64,000 nucleotides of DNA, from the NCBI RefSeq assembly GCF_000346485.2, contig NZ_KQ976354.1, positions 5,936,824-6,000,823 on the forward strand, in the 5' to 3' direction. The position numbers and the translations under genes are program-made. Source of the DNA: Scytonema hofmannii PCC 7110. GTDB lineage: Bacteria; Cyanobacteriota; Cyanobacteriia; Cyanobacteriales; Nostocaceae. Below are positions 9,544 to 17,993 of this stretch, piece by piece (positions within the stretch are counted from its first letter, which is position 1; every line of letters starts with the position of its first letter). The notes below the pieces were generated by a model. It worked only from the letters and a program-made list of their open reading frames with translations. It did not search any database and had not been told where the DNA came from.

Positions 9544-11093
9544 GATGCTAGTACCTCCGATGCTCCAGTTGCATAGTGCATAATGTTTTCTTGGGTAATT
9601 TCTTTACTAGGGCTACCATCAAGTTCGCCCACTAATTTTCCTTCCCGCATCACTAAGACGCGATCGCTCATCCCTACAATCTCCGGTAGTTCGCTGGAAA
9701 CCATCAAAATAGCCACGCCCTGTGCTGCCAACTCGCTCATAATTCGGTAAATTTCGCTTTTGGCACCGATATCTACACCGCGTGTGGGTTCATCCAACAT
9801 TAGGACTTTCGGTTTAATGGCTAACCACCTCGCTAGCAGTAGCTTCTGCTGATTGCCACCAGAAAGATCCACCGCTCTGATTTCCAAATTAGCAAGCCGG
9901 ATATTGAAGTTTTCTACTGCTTCTGTTGCCAACTTATTCACTGAACCCCAGTTAACAACACCAGCTTTTGCATCCTCCTTGAGTGTGTTGAGGGCAATAT
10001 TCTTGCGGGAACTCATTTCCAGAAATAAACCCTGGTCTTTGCGGTCTTCTGGGACGTAACCAATCCCAGCAGCAATGGCATCACTGGGTGAATGAATATT
10101 CAATTTGTTGCCATTTAGAAAAACTTCACCACTGACTTTGGGGTCTGCACCGAAAATGAGCCGGGACACTTCCGTGCGTCCTGCACCAACCAACCCTGAG
10201 AGTCCGAGAATTTCTCCAGCACGAATTTTAAAACTAGCTGGCTCAATCTTGCGTCCGTCGCTGATATTTCTGACTTCTAAAACCACCGAACCTAGATTGG
10301 TTTGCCTTTGATGCTCGTAAAAGTCCTGCATCGAGCGACCCACCATCATCTGCACCAATCGCTGTGGAGAAATTTCATCCCGTGTCAAACTACCAATGTA
10401 TTGACCATCGCGCAGTACGCTAATTCGGTCAGCTAGGGCATATATTTCTTCCATGCGGTGACTGATATAGATAATAGCAATGCCGTTATTCCGCAGTTTG
10501 CGAACAATCTCAAACAAACACTCAGTTTCGCGATCGGACAGTGCTGCTGTTGGCTCATCCATCACTAAAATGCGGCTGTTGTCCTTCAGCGCCCTTGCAA
10601 TTTCTACCTGTTGTTGTTCGGCGATGGACAAAGTCCCAACCACATCGCGATCTGTAAAGCTAGCTCCAAGGCTTTCTAGCACTTGCTGTGCTTCAAGTTG
10701 CATACTTTTGCGGTCTAAAAACTGACCCCGCCGCAACTCGCTACCCATAAAAATATTTTCGGCAACGGTTAAATTGGGTGCGACATTCAGTTCTTGATAA
10801 ATGAGATTAATGCCCGACTTACGTGCTGTACCCGGATCGGTAATTTTTATCGGTTGACCGTTGATGCGAATTTCTCCTTCATCAGCAATGTAAGCCCCAG
10901 CAAGGATTTTCATCAATGTGCTTTTACCCGCCCCGTTCTCACCCATGAGAGCGTGAACTTCTCCCGGATAAATCGTGAGATTGACATTTTGGAGAGCAGA
11001 TACACCATTAAATCGTTTCGTAATCCCTTGCATTTCCAATACAGGGGTAGTGGTGGATGCATGGGGAAACAAGGTTTCAGTATTTGTTGTCAT
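9540..11093 (-). CDS. rbsA: Sugar ABC transporter ATPase with two nucleotide-binding domains, RbsA type
   Basis: A 517-residue tandem ATPase. Domain 1 has Walker [15 protein letters not shown] (about 51-64), signature [15 protein letters not shown] and Walker [12 protein letters not shown]. Domain 2 (about 255 onward) has the degenerate P-loop [16 protein letters not shown] usual for this family, signature [15 protein letters not shown] and [13 protein letters not shown] chose ATG at 11093 ([10 protein letters not shown]) over the upstream in-frame codon at 11123, because AAGG lies about 9 bases before it and homologues begin here. It powers uptake through RbsC, with the stop coupled to the rbsC start. 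Confidence 0.93.
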   Translation of the reverse strand: MTTNTETLFPHASTTTPVLEMQGITKRFNGVSALQNVNLTIYPGEVHALMGENGAGKSTLMKILAGAYIADEGEIRINGQPIKITDPGTARKSGINLIYQELNVAPNLTVAENIFMGSELRRGQFLDRKSMQLEAQQVLESLGASFTDRDVVGTLSIAEQQQVEIARALKDNSRILVMDEPTAALSDRETECLFEIVRKLRNNGIAIIYISHRMEEIYALADRISVLRDGQYIGSLTRDEISPQRLVQMMVGRSMQDFYEHQRQTNLGSVVLEVRNISDGRKIEPASFKIRAGEILGLSGLVGAGRTEVSRLIFGADPKVSGEVFLNGNKLNIHSPSDAIAAGIGYVPEDRKDQGLFLEMSSRKNIALNTLKEDAKAGVVNWGSVNKLATEAVENFNIRLANLEIRAVDLSGGNQQKLLLARWLAIKPKVLMLDEPTRGVDIGAKSEIYRIMSELAAQGVAILMVSSELPEIVGMSDRVLVMREGKLVGELDGSPSKEITQENIMHYATGASEVLAS

Positions 11094-11230
11094 GAGTAGA
11101 CCTTGCAAAAACAAGTTACACAATTTTTATGGCTCATACCAATTTGAAACAAGAATGCGACAGATAGTTGGGTGAAAATAAGTCCAAATGAGACTCTTTC
11201 AATCCACGCATCCACGCATCCAAAATGGTA

Positions 11231-12253
11231 TTACCAGCCTTTATAGCTGCTGACGTTCTCTCGCGTAATCAGCTTGACTGGAATTAAAATGTTCGGATTG
11301 CTGGGTTTTTTACCATACAGGATGTTGTTGCCAACCTCAACCGCTTTTCGAGTCATCCCTCTTGGATCTTGAGTCGCAGTTGCAGCATATAGACTGTTTT
11401 TGGATGCGATCGCGTCGATTGCTTCCGGCGCACCATCAACTCCAACAATGAAAAAGTCTTTGCGTTTTGCTTGACTGGCTGCGAGATCTACTCCAACACC
11501 GCTTGGATCGTTAATGGCAAAAACCGCATCAATAGACGGGAAGGTTGTCAGCAAATCGCTCATAACCCTCAGCCCTCCATCCCTGCTTCCTTCTGCGTTT
11601 TGGTCTTTTGAGAGGACTTTCATACCGGGATATTTAGACAAGACCTTTTCGCAACCACTCACTCGCTCAATAACTGAGGCGACTGGAGGACCGTTGACGA
11701 TGACCACATTACCTTTGCCTTTGAGGCGATCGACAATGTATTGGCAACTCACCTCTCCTGCTTGCACATTATTGGTCGTTACTGTGGCATCCACTTCTCC
11801 ACTAATGGCTGTGTCTACCGCAATCACAATCTTACCTGCTTGTCTTGCTTTCTCAACGGCTGGCGTAATTCCTTTACTGTCAGCAGCATTCAAGATGATG
11901 ACGTCAGTATCAGCAGCAACGAAATTTTCGATTTGGTTGGTTTGTTGGTTCAGATCGTAGCCACTGGAAACCACCGTCACTTTGACATCATCACCTCCGA
12001 TTTTCTGAGCTTCTTGCTCAGCGCCTTTCCCCATAAGAACAAAGAAGGGGTTACTTAAATCGCCAAGAGTGACGCCGACAGAGCGTAATTTTGCATCGCC
12101 GCCATCTTTGCTTTGTACACTGACGTTGGTAGCCGTATTAGTATCAGTGTTAGTAGCGGTGCTGTTATTTGGAGAAGTATTTGTGCATCCTACAATAGCA
12201 CCACTGATGATACTTAATAAACTAGTTACAGTTGCGATCTTTTTCACATTCAT
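11231..12253 (-). CDS. rbsB: Sugar-binding lipoprotein of ABC transporter, RbsB type
   Basis: A 340-residue periplasmic-binding-protein-like I lipoprotein. The signal peptide (MNVKKIATVTSLLSIISG) ends in lipobox AIVGC, followed by a Ser/Thr/Asn linker. The mature part carries VTLGDLSNPFFVLMGKGAE, QIENFVAADTDVIILNAAD, DAVFAINDPSGVGV and DFFIVGVDGAPEAI. I chose ATG at 12253 because GAGGAG lies 6-7 bases upstream; an in-frame codon at 12277 lacks a site. It is followed by rbsA after 137 bases. A decayed tandem copy sits directly upstream and overlaps this start by 32 bases, which may couple their translation. Confidence 0.92.
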   Translation of the reverse strand: MNVKKIATVTSLLSIISGAIVGCTNTSPNNSTATNTDTNTATNVSVQSKDGGDAKLRSVGVTLGDLSNPFFVLMGKGAEQEAQKIGGDDVKVTVVSSGYDLNQQTNQIENFVAADTDVIILNAADSKGITPAVEKARQAGKIVIAVDTAISGEVDATVTTNNVQAGEVSCQYIVDRLKGKGNVVIVNGPPVASVIERVSGCEKVLSKYPGMKVLSKDQNAEGSRDGGLRVMSDLLTTFPSIDAVFAINDPSGVGVDLAASQAKRKDFFIVGVDGAPEAIDAIASKNSLYAATATQDPRGMTRKAVEVGNNILYGKKPSNPNILIPVKLITRENVSSYKGW

Positions 12254-12710
12254 CTTGCTCCTCAAGTTTAAATTCAAAACTTTTCAATCCAAAATCCACG
12301 CATCCAAAATTGGTCTCACCAACCTTTGTAGCTACTGAGGTTGTCAGCAAATCGCTCATAACTCTCAGCCCCCCATCCCGACTCCCTTCTGCGTTCTGGT
12401 CTTTAGAGAGGATTTTGATATCGGCATATTTGGATAATGCATTTTCGCAACCATTGACTCGCTGGATGACTGAGTCCATCGAAATACTGTTGAGGATGAC
12501 TACATTGCCTTTGCCTTTCAGGCGATCGCCAATATATTGGCAAGCCAGTTCTCCCGCTTGTAGATTATTAGAGCTAACCGTTGCGTCTACATCTGCATCA
12601 ACGGCTGCATCTACCGCAATGACGATTTGGGAGGTTTTTGTACAACCCATAACAGTACTGCTCATGAGAGCTAGTGTGTTGGCTGCGAGCGAAATTCTCT
12701 TCACGTTCAT
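12222..12710 (-). pseudogene. Decayed tandem copy of rbsB with internal deletions and frameshift
   Basis: The frame starts with a lipoprotein signal (MNVKRISLAANTLALMSS, lipobox TVMGC) and then jumps to QIVIAVDAAVDADVDATVSS, matching rbsB only after a loss of about 100 residues. It follows rbsB through GLRVMSDLLTT, then breaks. In another frame the next bases encode NLSSYKGW and a stop, the ancestral rbsB C-terminus. So a second deletion caused a frameshift, and the open frame now runs past that stop into the rbsB start. The product would be exported but lacks the ligand-binding core. It is most likely non-functional, although it may still carry the promoter and leader for the operon. Confidence 0.85.
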
Positions 12711-12751
12711 TTGTATTTAAATAAGGTATATCAAACAACTGCCAATGGTTA

Positions 12752-12776
12752 TTGGTCACTGGTCACTGGTCACTGT
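12752..12776 (-). repeat. GTGACCA heptamer array upstream of the rbs cluster
   Basis: Three to four units with GTGACCA on the minus strand, about 40 bases upstream of the decayed rbsB copy. No gene ends next to it now. Confidence 0.75.
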
Positions 12777-12834
12777 TTTTAACTAAAGCTGATGTTATAA
12801 AGTTGGCAATTTTTTATTCTGTTTGAATTTACTT

Positions 12835-12866
12835 AGTTTATTTTTGTAACGTTACAAAAATAAACT
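12835..12866. promoter_or_regulatory. 32-bp perfect palindrome upstream of the rbs cluster
   Basis: Every base of 12835-12866 pairs about the centre. The core is TTTTGTAACGTTACAAAA. The A/T-rich flanks and central CG dyad resemble LacI/GalR-family operators. It is about 125 bases upstream of the first ATG of the rbs cluster, and so well placed to be an operator. Its sequence differs from the TGCACACGTGTGCA sites, so a different regulator may bind it. A hairpin role is also possible. Confidence 0.5.
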
Positions 12867-12953
12867 CCCTTTATTGAAAGACTTTGACTAAATAAAGAAG
12901 GGTATTTCGTCTCTATGTAATTCAAACTCTTTATATCGGGGTCTTTAGAGGGC

Positions 12954-13091
12954 ATTTATAAAGTAAATTCTCAATTTCTAAATTTATTATGTAGGTTGGG
13001 TTAAGCAACAGCAAAAACAAACATAATCGTATATTTGTTGGGTTTCGTTCCTCAACCCAACCTACAGATTCTGAATGTTTACTTTATAAAT
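12954..13091. mobile_element. 138-bp MITE-like element with nested inverted repeats
   Basis: Outer perfect 14-bp inverted repeats ATTTATAAAGTAAA (12954-12967 and 13078-13091) enclose an inner pair TGTAGGTTGGGTT (12990-13002) and AACCCAACCTACA (13054-13066). No coding capacity. The remaining stretch to 13508 is A/T-rich without a recognisable gene. Confidence 0.6.
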
Positions 13092-13508
13092 CATCCCTTA
13101 AGGATAATTAACCAATTGCGAGATTAAGTCTAATTTAACAATTTTATAGCCTAAACTTAAATTGCATTCACAAAATTTAACGGCAGAGTCGGTAAATCTT
13201 GCATTGTCAATTGTAATTTTGGTGGCTGTGAATTTGTAGTACATTATCCAATCTGAAAATCCTTCTACCTTGTTTTCAGACTCAACACAATTATACTTGC
13301 CAAATGCACTTAATTGTTATGTTAAGTTATCAAAGCTAGTTTTTTAATATATTGTTACATTAAACAAATCTTAGCAAAAACTAACTTTTCTTTTGACTGG
13401 TCAAGTGTGCAGTCGTTGCACCAAGACTTATTTGTTGATCAATAAAGCCCAATTGGATTATGATGTTTGTGCCGTTTTGTTTGAATCTTTGCCGCTACTA
13501 ACGGATAT

Positions 13509-14468
13509 TTAGAATTTTAATGTTAGAGGCAAATACTTAGCCAATAAATCTTCATAATAAGGTCTTAGTTCTTGCCAATTTGGAGGATTGGGATTTTTTG
13601 AATACAAATCGTAGGGATTGAATAACTTCACCCATTTAAACATTTGGCGATCGCGCTCGTCCATTAAATAATCGTAACCGTTTTCACGATGTTGGGGATA
13701 AAATGAATGATAGCGGAGGATATACAATGCAGGTTCGGGTAAATAGTTTTTCATCATGTGATAAAAATACTCGTCATGTCCCCATGACATATGGACTTGA
13801 TTCAGCCCACAATTAGGTTTGTAAACACCATATTTAGTGTTATATTTCGGATTATTGTCATCGGGATTATGCTGGAAAAATTCAAAGAAGACAATTTTTT
13901 CGGAGAATGCACAACCTACAGGATAAGTATCGCCTACGGTAGCCCATTGGGGTTCCCCAAACAGACACAGCACCTTCCCCATATCGTGCAAGAAGCCTGT
14001 TAGTACTCTCCAGTCAGGATAACGATCTGCGTGAATAGCTTCTGATGTTTGCAAAAAGTGCTGTAATTGGTCTAAATATGTATCAGGATCTGAATCGTCC
14101 ACCAATTGATTCAAAAATTCGACTGCATCCCAAACAGCCATTTCTTTCTTGTCAAACTTCAGAAATTCTGCTTTTTTCTGTAATACAAAGTCATATGTTT
14201 GGTTAATATGATTTAACCGATAGAACTCTTTGACTGTATCTCTAGTAGGCGTTTCATAATTCCTATACTCTTGAGCGGTTTTATCTTCTTTGACTATGCT
14301 AGCCGGATCGGGATAGCGGTTCAGTAAATCTTCTTCCCATTCTTCTAAGGAATCCAAGGGATTGTTTTGAGCTTGTTCGATGCAATCATTTAGAGTTTGA
14401 GACATACCTTCGCTACTTTTGTCGTTGATTTGTAAAATCGTACTTTCAGGTTTTAATTGGGGTTGCAC
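13509..14468 (-). CDS. Inositol oxygenase (myo-inositol to D-glucuronate)
   Basis: A 319-residue member of the MIOX family, diiron enzymes that open myo-inositol with O2 to give D-glucuronate. The iron-ligand and substrate motifs are clear: TGFLHDMGKVL, TVGDTYPVGCAFSE, MSWGHDEYFYHMMKN, LRYHSFYPQH and the late Asp in FNPYDLY. The start is uncertain. GTG at 14468 lies inside a copy of the LacI-type palindrome, while ATG at 14405 (MSQTLNDCIEQ) would leave the operator in the leader. Neither has a well-spaced ribosome site. The gene has its own upstream region with two operators, separate from the kinase gene before it. It likely feeds inositol carbon into sugar-acid catabolism. Confidence 0.9.
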   Translation of the reverse strand: MQPQLKPESTILQINDKSSEGMSQTLNDCIEQAQNNPLDSLEEWEEDLLNRYPDPASIVKEDKTAQEYRNYETPTRDTVKEFYRLNHINQTYDFVLQKKAEFLKFDKKEMAVWDAVEFLNQLVDDSDPDTYLDQLQHFLQTSEAIHADRYPDWRVLTGFLHDMGKVLCLFGEPQWATVGDTYPVGCAFSEKIVFFEFFQHNPDDNNPKYNTKYGVYKPNCGLNQVHMSWGHDEYFYHMMKNYLPEPALYILRYHSFYPQHRENGYDYLMDERDRQMFKWVKLFNPYDLYSKNPNPPNWQELRPYYEDLLAKYLPLTLKF

Positions 14469-14477
14469 AGGTGTGCA
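14464..14477. promoter_or_regulatory. LacI-type operator, imperfect copy
   Basis: TGCACAGGTGTGCA differs by one base from the perfect site 43 bases away. It overlaps the possible GTG start of the inositol oxygenase gene, so a bound repressor would block the beginning of transcription or translation. Confidence 0.65.
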
Positions 14478-14503
14478 TAAAGTGTTTTCTGCTTATTTTT
14501 TAT

Positions 14504-14523
14504 TTTTGCACACGTGTGCAAAA
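14504..14523. promoter_or_regulatory. LacI-type operator, perfect palindrome
   Basis: TTTTGCACACGTGTGCAAAA is a perfect 20-bp palindrome in the 137-base gap upstream of the inositol oxygenase gene. The 14-bp core TGCACACGTGTGCA also occurs exactly at 17959-17972 before the LacI-family gene. The central CpG dyad is typical of LacI-family operators. Confidence 0.75.
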
Positions 14524-14605
14524 GCGTGCATTAAGTTTTTTTACGAGCAGTTTTGGTCTATAGCTAAAATTGCTCAAGCTTAGGACTTAAGCATAGCCCC
14601 CTTTC

Positions 14606-16870
14606 TTACAGATTAAGAGCTGCTTGAGCTAACTGCATAATCCGATGGAACTCAAAGTTTTGTGATAAATGCTGTAGTTCTTTTGTCAAAGACTCGTGTT
14701 CGGGTGGAATTTGTTCAATGACAAGCAAAACCTCCTCGTCATTACACAATAATGCTGCCTGGTGTAATTGAGCAATCCAAGTTGCTGACATGACAGACAA
14801 ATTGTCAGAGGTGAGTACGTTGTTGACAGGTAGGTCGCTGCTTGTTGATGGCGGTTCGCTGTCAGCATAAAGATAGGAAAGCCCTAAATATTTCGCCATC
14901 ATGTTGAACAAGGTTTCTTCCTGAAAGGGTTTGCTAATATAGTCATCACAGCCTGCGTCAAGGGCAAGGTTGCGATCGCTTTCAGATGCATGAGCGGTCA
15001 GAGCAATAATCTTCGAGGGTTGGTTTTGATTTTTAGCTGCATTTTCTTGTTCTCGAATCCATTTTGTTGCTTTGTAACCGTTGAGAACGGGCATTCGGAT
15101 GTCCATCCAAATTATATGGGGATGCCATACGTGCCAAAGTGCGATCGCTTCTTGTCCGTTTGTTGCTTCTTGCACGTCTAATCCCAAGTTAGTCAACAGC
15201 TTGACCAATAGCAAACGATTTTCTGGCTGGTCATCAACGACAAGAATGCGGTATTGAGGTTGACCGGGAACCAGCCCAATAACCTGACGGTTAATTTGTT
15301 CGGGCTGCATATCAGTACTGGTAGCAAGCCGAACTGGAAGGGTAAATTGAAAAGTTGTGCCTTGCCCAACTGTGCTACTGACTGTAATGTTACCTCCCAT
15401 CAAACCCGCAAGGTTACGGCTAATGGTTAATCCCAACCCAGTTCCCTCTGTTGCTCCTTTTCCAGCTTCCGCTTGGACAAAGGCGTTGAAGATGAGATCC
15501 ATATCCTTTGCTGGAATACCAATACCCGTATCTTTTACTTCAAACAGCAAAGAGACAGCAGAAGTTACGTTTTTCAGTTCTTGAAAGTTGGAAGTTCCTT
15601 CTTCTTCATTCACCTTGACACAGAGCGTAACATTTCCCTGCTTGGTGAACTTAATCGCATTACTGAGCAGGTTGATGAGGATTTGACGGAGTTTGCTGGG
15701 GTCAGTGGTGATGTATTGCGGCAGAATTGGGTCAATGTCGAAATTAAACTGTATGCCCTTAGCTACCGCTTTTTGCTGAAACATACTGCGAAGGGAATGT
15801 AACAAAGCAACGAGATCGATATTGTTAGTGTCAATCGAAGTATGCCCTGCTTCAATCTTCGACAAATCCAGTATATCGTTAATGAGATTGAGTAGATGAT
15901 CGCCACTGCGACGAATGATTTTGAGGTTTTCTTGCTGTTCAGCGTTCAGAGAACGATCGCGCCCCATCACCTGAGTAAATCCCAGAATCACGTTTAGAGG
16001 AGTTCGTAATTCATGGCTCATGTTTGCCAGAAAAAGGCTCTTTGCTTGATTTGCCACTTCTGCGGTTTCTTTTGCCTGTTGCAGTTCTAATTCGGTTTGT
16101 TTGCGATCGGTAATATCTTTCATGAAACAGTGATGCCCAATAAATTTGTGCTGTTCGTTGTAAATTGAAATCATGACAAGCTGTTTGTAGAAAATCGACC
16201 CATTCCGGCGAATTCCTCTAGCATCAGTTTCAACCTTACCGTTTTGCAGCATCACATTGTAGGCAGCAATCATTGTTTCGATCTCGTCAGGATGAACGGT
16301 CTTTTGCCATGCCATCCCAATCATTTCTTCGGGGGTATAGCCTACTACACTAGCGTAAGCCTGGTTGACAAACACATACCGCCCCTCAACATCTAACTTT
16401 GCAATACCCGATACTGCATATTCCAGAGCCACGCTCATTTCTCGCAGTTCAACCTCTTTCTGCTTGCGTTCGGTAATATCAGTCAAAGTACCGACATATC
16501 CCTTCACTGTCCTATTAGCATCTAGTTCGGCAATTGCCTGACCCAACACCCAGGTTTCTTTACCGTCGGGACGAAGCATCCTGTACTCTGATTGAAATGG
16601 TAAATTTGATTGTGCGGCTTGTTGCCACTCGGAAAAAACTCGTTGGCGATCGTCTGGGTGCAAGCCATCGAGCCAACCTTCTCCCTGTGCTTCTGTAATT
16701 GTGATTCCGGCAACAAAACACCACCGGGGATTTACGTACAAACATTGTCCATCTGCATTGGTGTAAAAGATGCCAATGGGCGCAAGTTCTGCTAGAGCGG
16801 CATAAAACTGGGGTACACAACCCGGTGGACAATTAGGAGTGTCTTGCCCCAAGGGTAGAGTTATACTCAT
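14606..16870 (-). CDS. Hybrid sensor histidine kinase (PAS-PAS-HisKA-HATPase-REC)
   Basis: A 754-residue cytosolic kinase with no membrane segments. Two PAS domains (about 20-140 and 145-260) end in DITERKQ and DITDRKQ. The HisKA H-box ANMSHELRTPLNVILGF has its His near residue 286. The HATPase has NLLSNAIKFT, DTGIGIP and GTGLGLTISR. The receiver (about 540-665) has DDQPENR, phospho-acceptor D in WMDIRMPVLNG, and K in SKPFQEE. The last 75 residues are helical, perhaps a reduced phosphotransfer domain. I prefer ATG at 16870 to upstream TTG or GTG codons. It has a 550-base upstream gap and no adjacent response regulator. The signal is unknown. Confidence 0.9.
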   Translation of the reverse strand: MSITLPLGQDTPNCPPGCVPQFYAALAELAPIGIFYTNADGQCLYVNPRWCFVAGITITEAQGEGWLDGLHPDDRQRVFSEWQQAAQSNLPFQSEYRMLRPDGKETWVLGQAIAELDANRTVKGYVGTLTDITERKQKEVELREMSVALEYAVSGIAKLDVEGRYVFVNQAYASVVGYTPEEMIGMAWQKTVHPDEIETMIAAYNVMLQNGKVETDARGIRRNGSIFYKQLVMISIYNEQHKFIGHHCFMKDITDRKQTELELQQAKETAEVANQAKSLFLANMSHELRTPLNVILGFTQVMGRDRSLNAEQQENLKIIRRSGDHLLNLINDILDLSKIEAGHTSIDTNNIDLVALLHSLRSMFQQKAVAKGIQFNFDIDPILPQYITTDPSKLRQILINLLSNAIKFTKQGNVTLCVKVNEEEGTSNFQELKNVTSAVSLLFEVKDTGIGIPAKDMDLIFNAFVQAEAGKGATEGTGLGLTISRNLAGLMGGNITVSSTVGQGTTFQFTLPVRLATSTDMQPEQINRQVIGLVPGQPQYRILVVDDQPENRLLLVKLLTNLGLDVQEATNGQEAIALWHVWHPHIIWMDIRMPVLNGYKATKWIREQENAAKNQNQPSKIIALTAHASESDRNLALDAGCDDYISKPFQEETLFNMMAKYLGLSYLYADSEPPSTSSDLPVNNVLTSDNLSVMSATWIAQLHQAALLCNDEEVLLVIEQIPPEHESLTKELQHLSQNFEFHRIMQLAQAALNL

Positions 16871-17308
16871 CACCAATCACCAATTATTTACTAATTATAC
16901 TGACAAAGAACAACGATTAAGATTTTTTAAGAAATGCCTTGTGACTGTAGAGTTGGAAACAATAGCTGCTCTACAATTTTTATGAGTTTATGATAAAGAT
17001 TCCCTTTCAATATCATTTTTATTATTTCCTCTTTTTCTAATTTTTGATAACGATAAAAATCTAGAATTTCTTCTTTTATACTCTATAAATTTTCTACCCA
17101 ACTTTGTTGCAACAGAAAGAAGTAGAGTCTAACCATTAATTTTTATGTGTTCTTTTTTTATACTTATAATTTTACGTAATTTTACTAAAAAAAGATAGAG
17201 AGTCGATAGAACATGGCAAGTTTCTTAATATGAACCTTTTTGAAAAGGCAGATGGCAGATATACTTTGCACGATCATAAGCTGAGTATTCAAATGAACAA
17301 CATGCTTT

Positions 17309-17337
17309 GTAGGGGCGCGGCAGCCTTGCGCCCCTAC
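17309..17337. repeat. Dispersed GTAGGGGCGC hairpin
   Basis: GTAGGGGCGC and GCGCCCCTAC form a 10-bp stem. Relatives lie at 23759-23786 and 61975-62004. It sits in the otherwise empty gap 16871-17426, which probably also holds the kinase promoter. Confidence 0.7.
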
Positions 17338-17426
17338 ACCTGGGTTCAAAAGCGCAATCTATACTTGTGGGAAGTATAGTATTTTTCTTCTGCTTAACAT
17401 CTGACGTACTTTTCGATCGCTATTTC

Positions 17427-17933
17427 TCACATTCCCAAAACCATTCTAATGTTTTGTACAATTACCAGGGGTGGCTCAGCAACGTCTATGTATATAGCAT
17501 CTGATGGCTCTTCAAGAGTCTCAAACTGGGTGCTGAGCAATTTTTCACTCATGTAATGATTTTGACGCTCGTGCAATCGCTGTTGAATCAACTGGTAAGA
17601 CCCCCTGAGGTACACCAGTTTGGTGCGATCGCTATCCAATACAAGAAATTGGCGGTAGCTGTCTTTTAATGCGGAACAAGCCAACACCATATTCTTATTT
17701 TCTTGCAACCAATGTTTAATAGCTGTCTGCAAATCTTGCAACCAAGGTTTTCTCTCGGCGTCACTTAGGGGGATACCACCTCGCATTTTCTCCACATTTT
17801 CTACCGAGTGGAAGTTATCAGCATCACTAAATTCCCACTGTAAAGACTCTGCTAGCAGTTTTCCTATGGTGGTTTTGCCAACTCCTGAAACACCCATTAT
17901 GATAATAATCATTGATTTGTTGATCGCACTCAC
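17427..17933 (-). CDS. Gluconate kinase
   Basis: A 168-residue P-loop kinase of the GntK type, making 6-phosphogluconate from D-gluconate and ATP. Motifs in order: P-loop GVSGVGKTTIG (14-24), DADNFHSVENVEKMRGG, PLSDAERKPWLQDL, ACSALKDSYRQFL, NHYMSEKLLSTQFETLEEP. The start is GTG at 17933 or ATG at 17912. It is divergent from the LacI-family gene. The shared 60-base gap holds the operator TGCACACGTGTGCA, so it is probably repressed together with the regulator. The product enters the oxidative pentose-phosphate or Entner-Doudoroff route; a KDPG aldolase gene lies at 37102-37740. Confidence 0.9.
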   Translation of the reverse strand: MSAINKSMIIIIMGVSGVGKTTIGKLLAESLQWEFSDADNFHSVENVEKMRGGIPLSDAERKPWLQDLQTAIKHWLQENKNMVLACSALKDSYRQFLVLDSDRTKLVYLRGSYQLIQQRLHERQNHYMSEKLLSTQFETLEEPSDAIYIDVAEPPLVIVQNIRMVLGM

Positions 17934-17958
17934 TAAAATTTTCTATACTCTATAGAGA

Positions 17959-17972
17959 TGCACACGTGTGCA
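17959..17972. promoter_or_regulatory. LacI-type operator between gluconate kinase and regulator
   Basis: TGCACACGTGTGCA, identical to the core of the site upstream of the inositol oxygenase gene. It lies 22 bases before the regulator ATG and 26 bases before the kinase GTG. This supports autoregulation and shared control. Confidence 0.75.
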
Positions 17973-17993
17973 AGACAAAATTAAGTATAGCAA

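Noticed and set aside
9044-11175. Several plus-strand ORFs opposite rbsC and rbsA
   Set aside because: Shadows of conserved ABC-transporter genes with no family motifs of their own.
12232-12720. 162-residue plus-strand ORF
   Set aside because: Exact antisense of the decayed rbsB copy; the minus frame carries the recognisable lipoprotein signal and motifs.
14464-14523. Operator palindromes as a simple rho-independent terminator of the kinase gene
   Set aside because: The stem is centred on CACGTG with no loop and no T tract, and the same 14-mer is repeated before the regulator gene, which fits an operator better.
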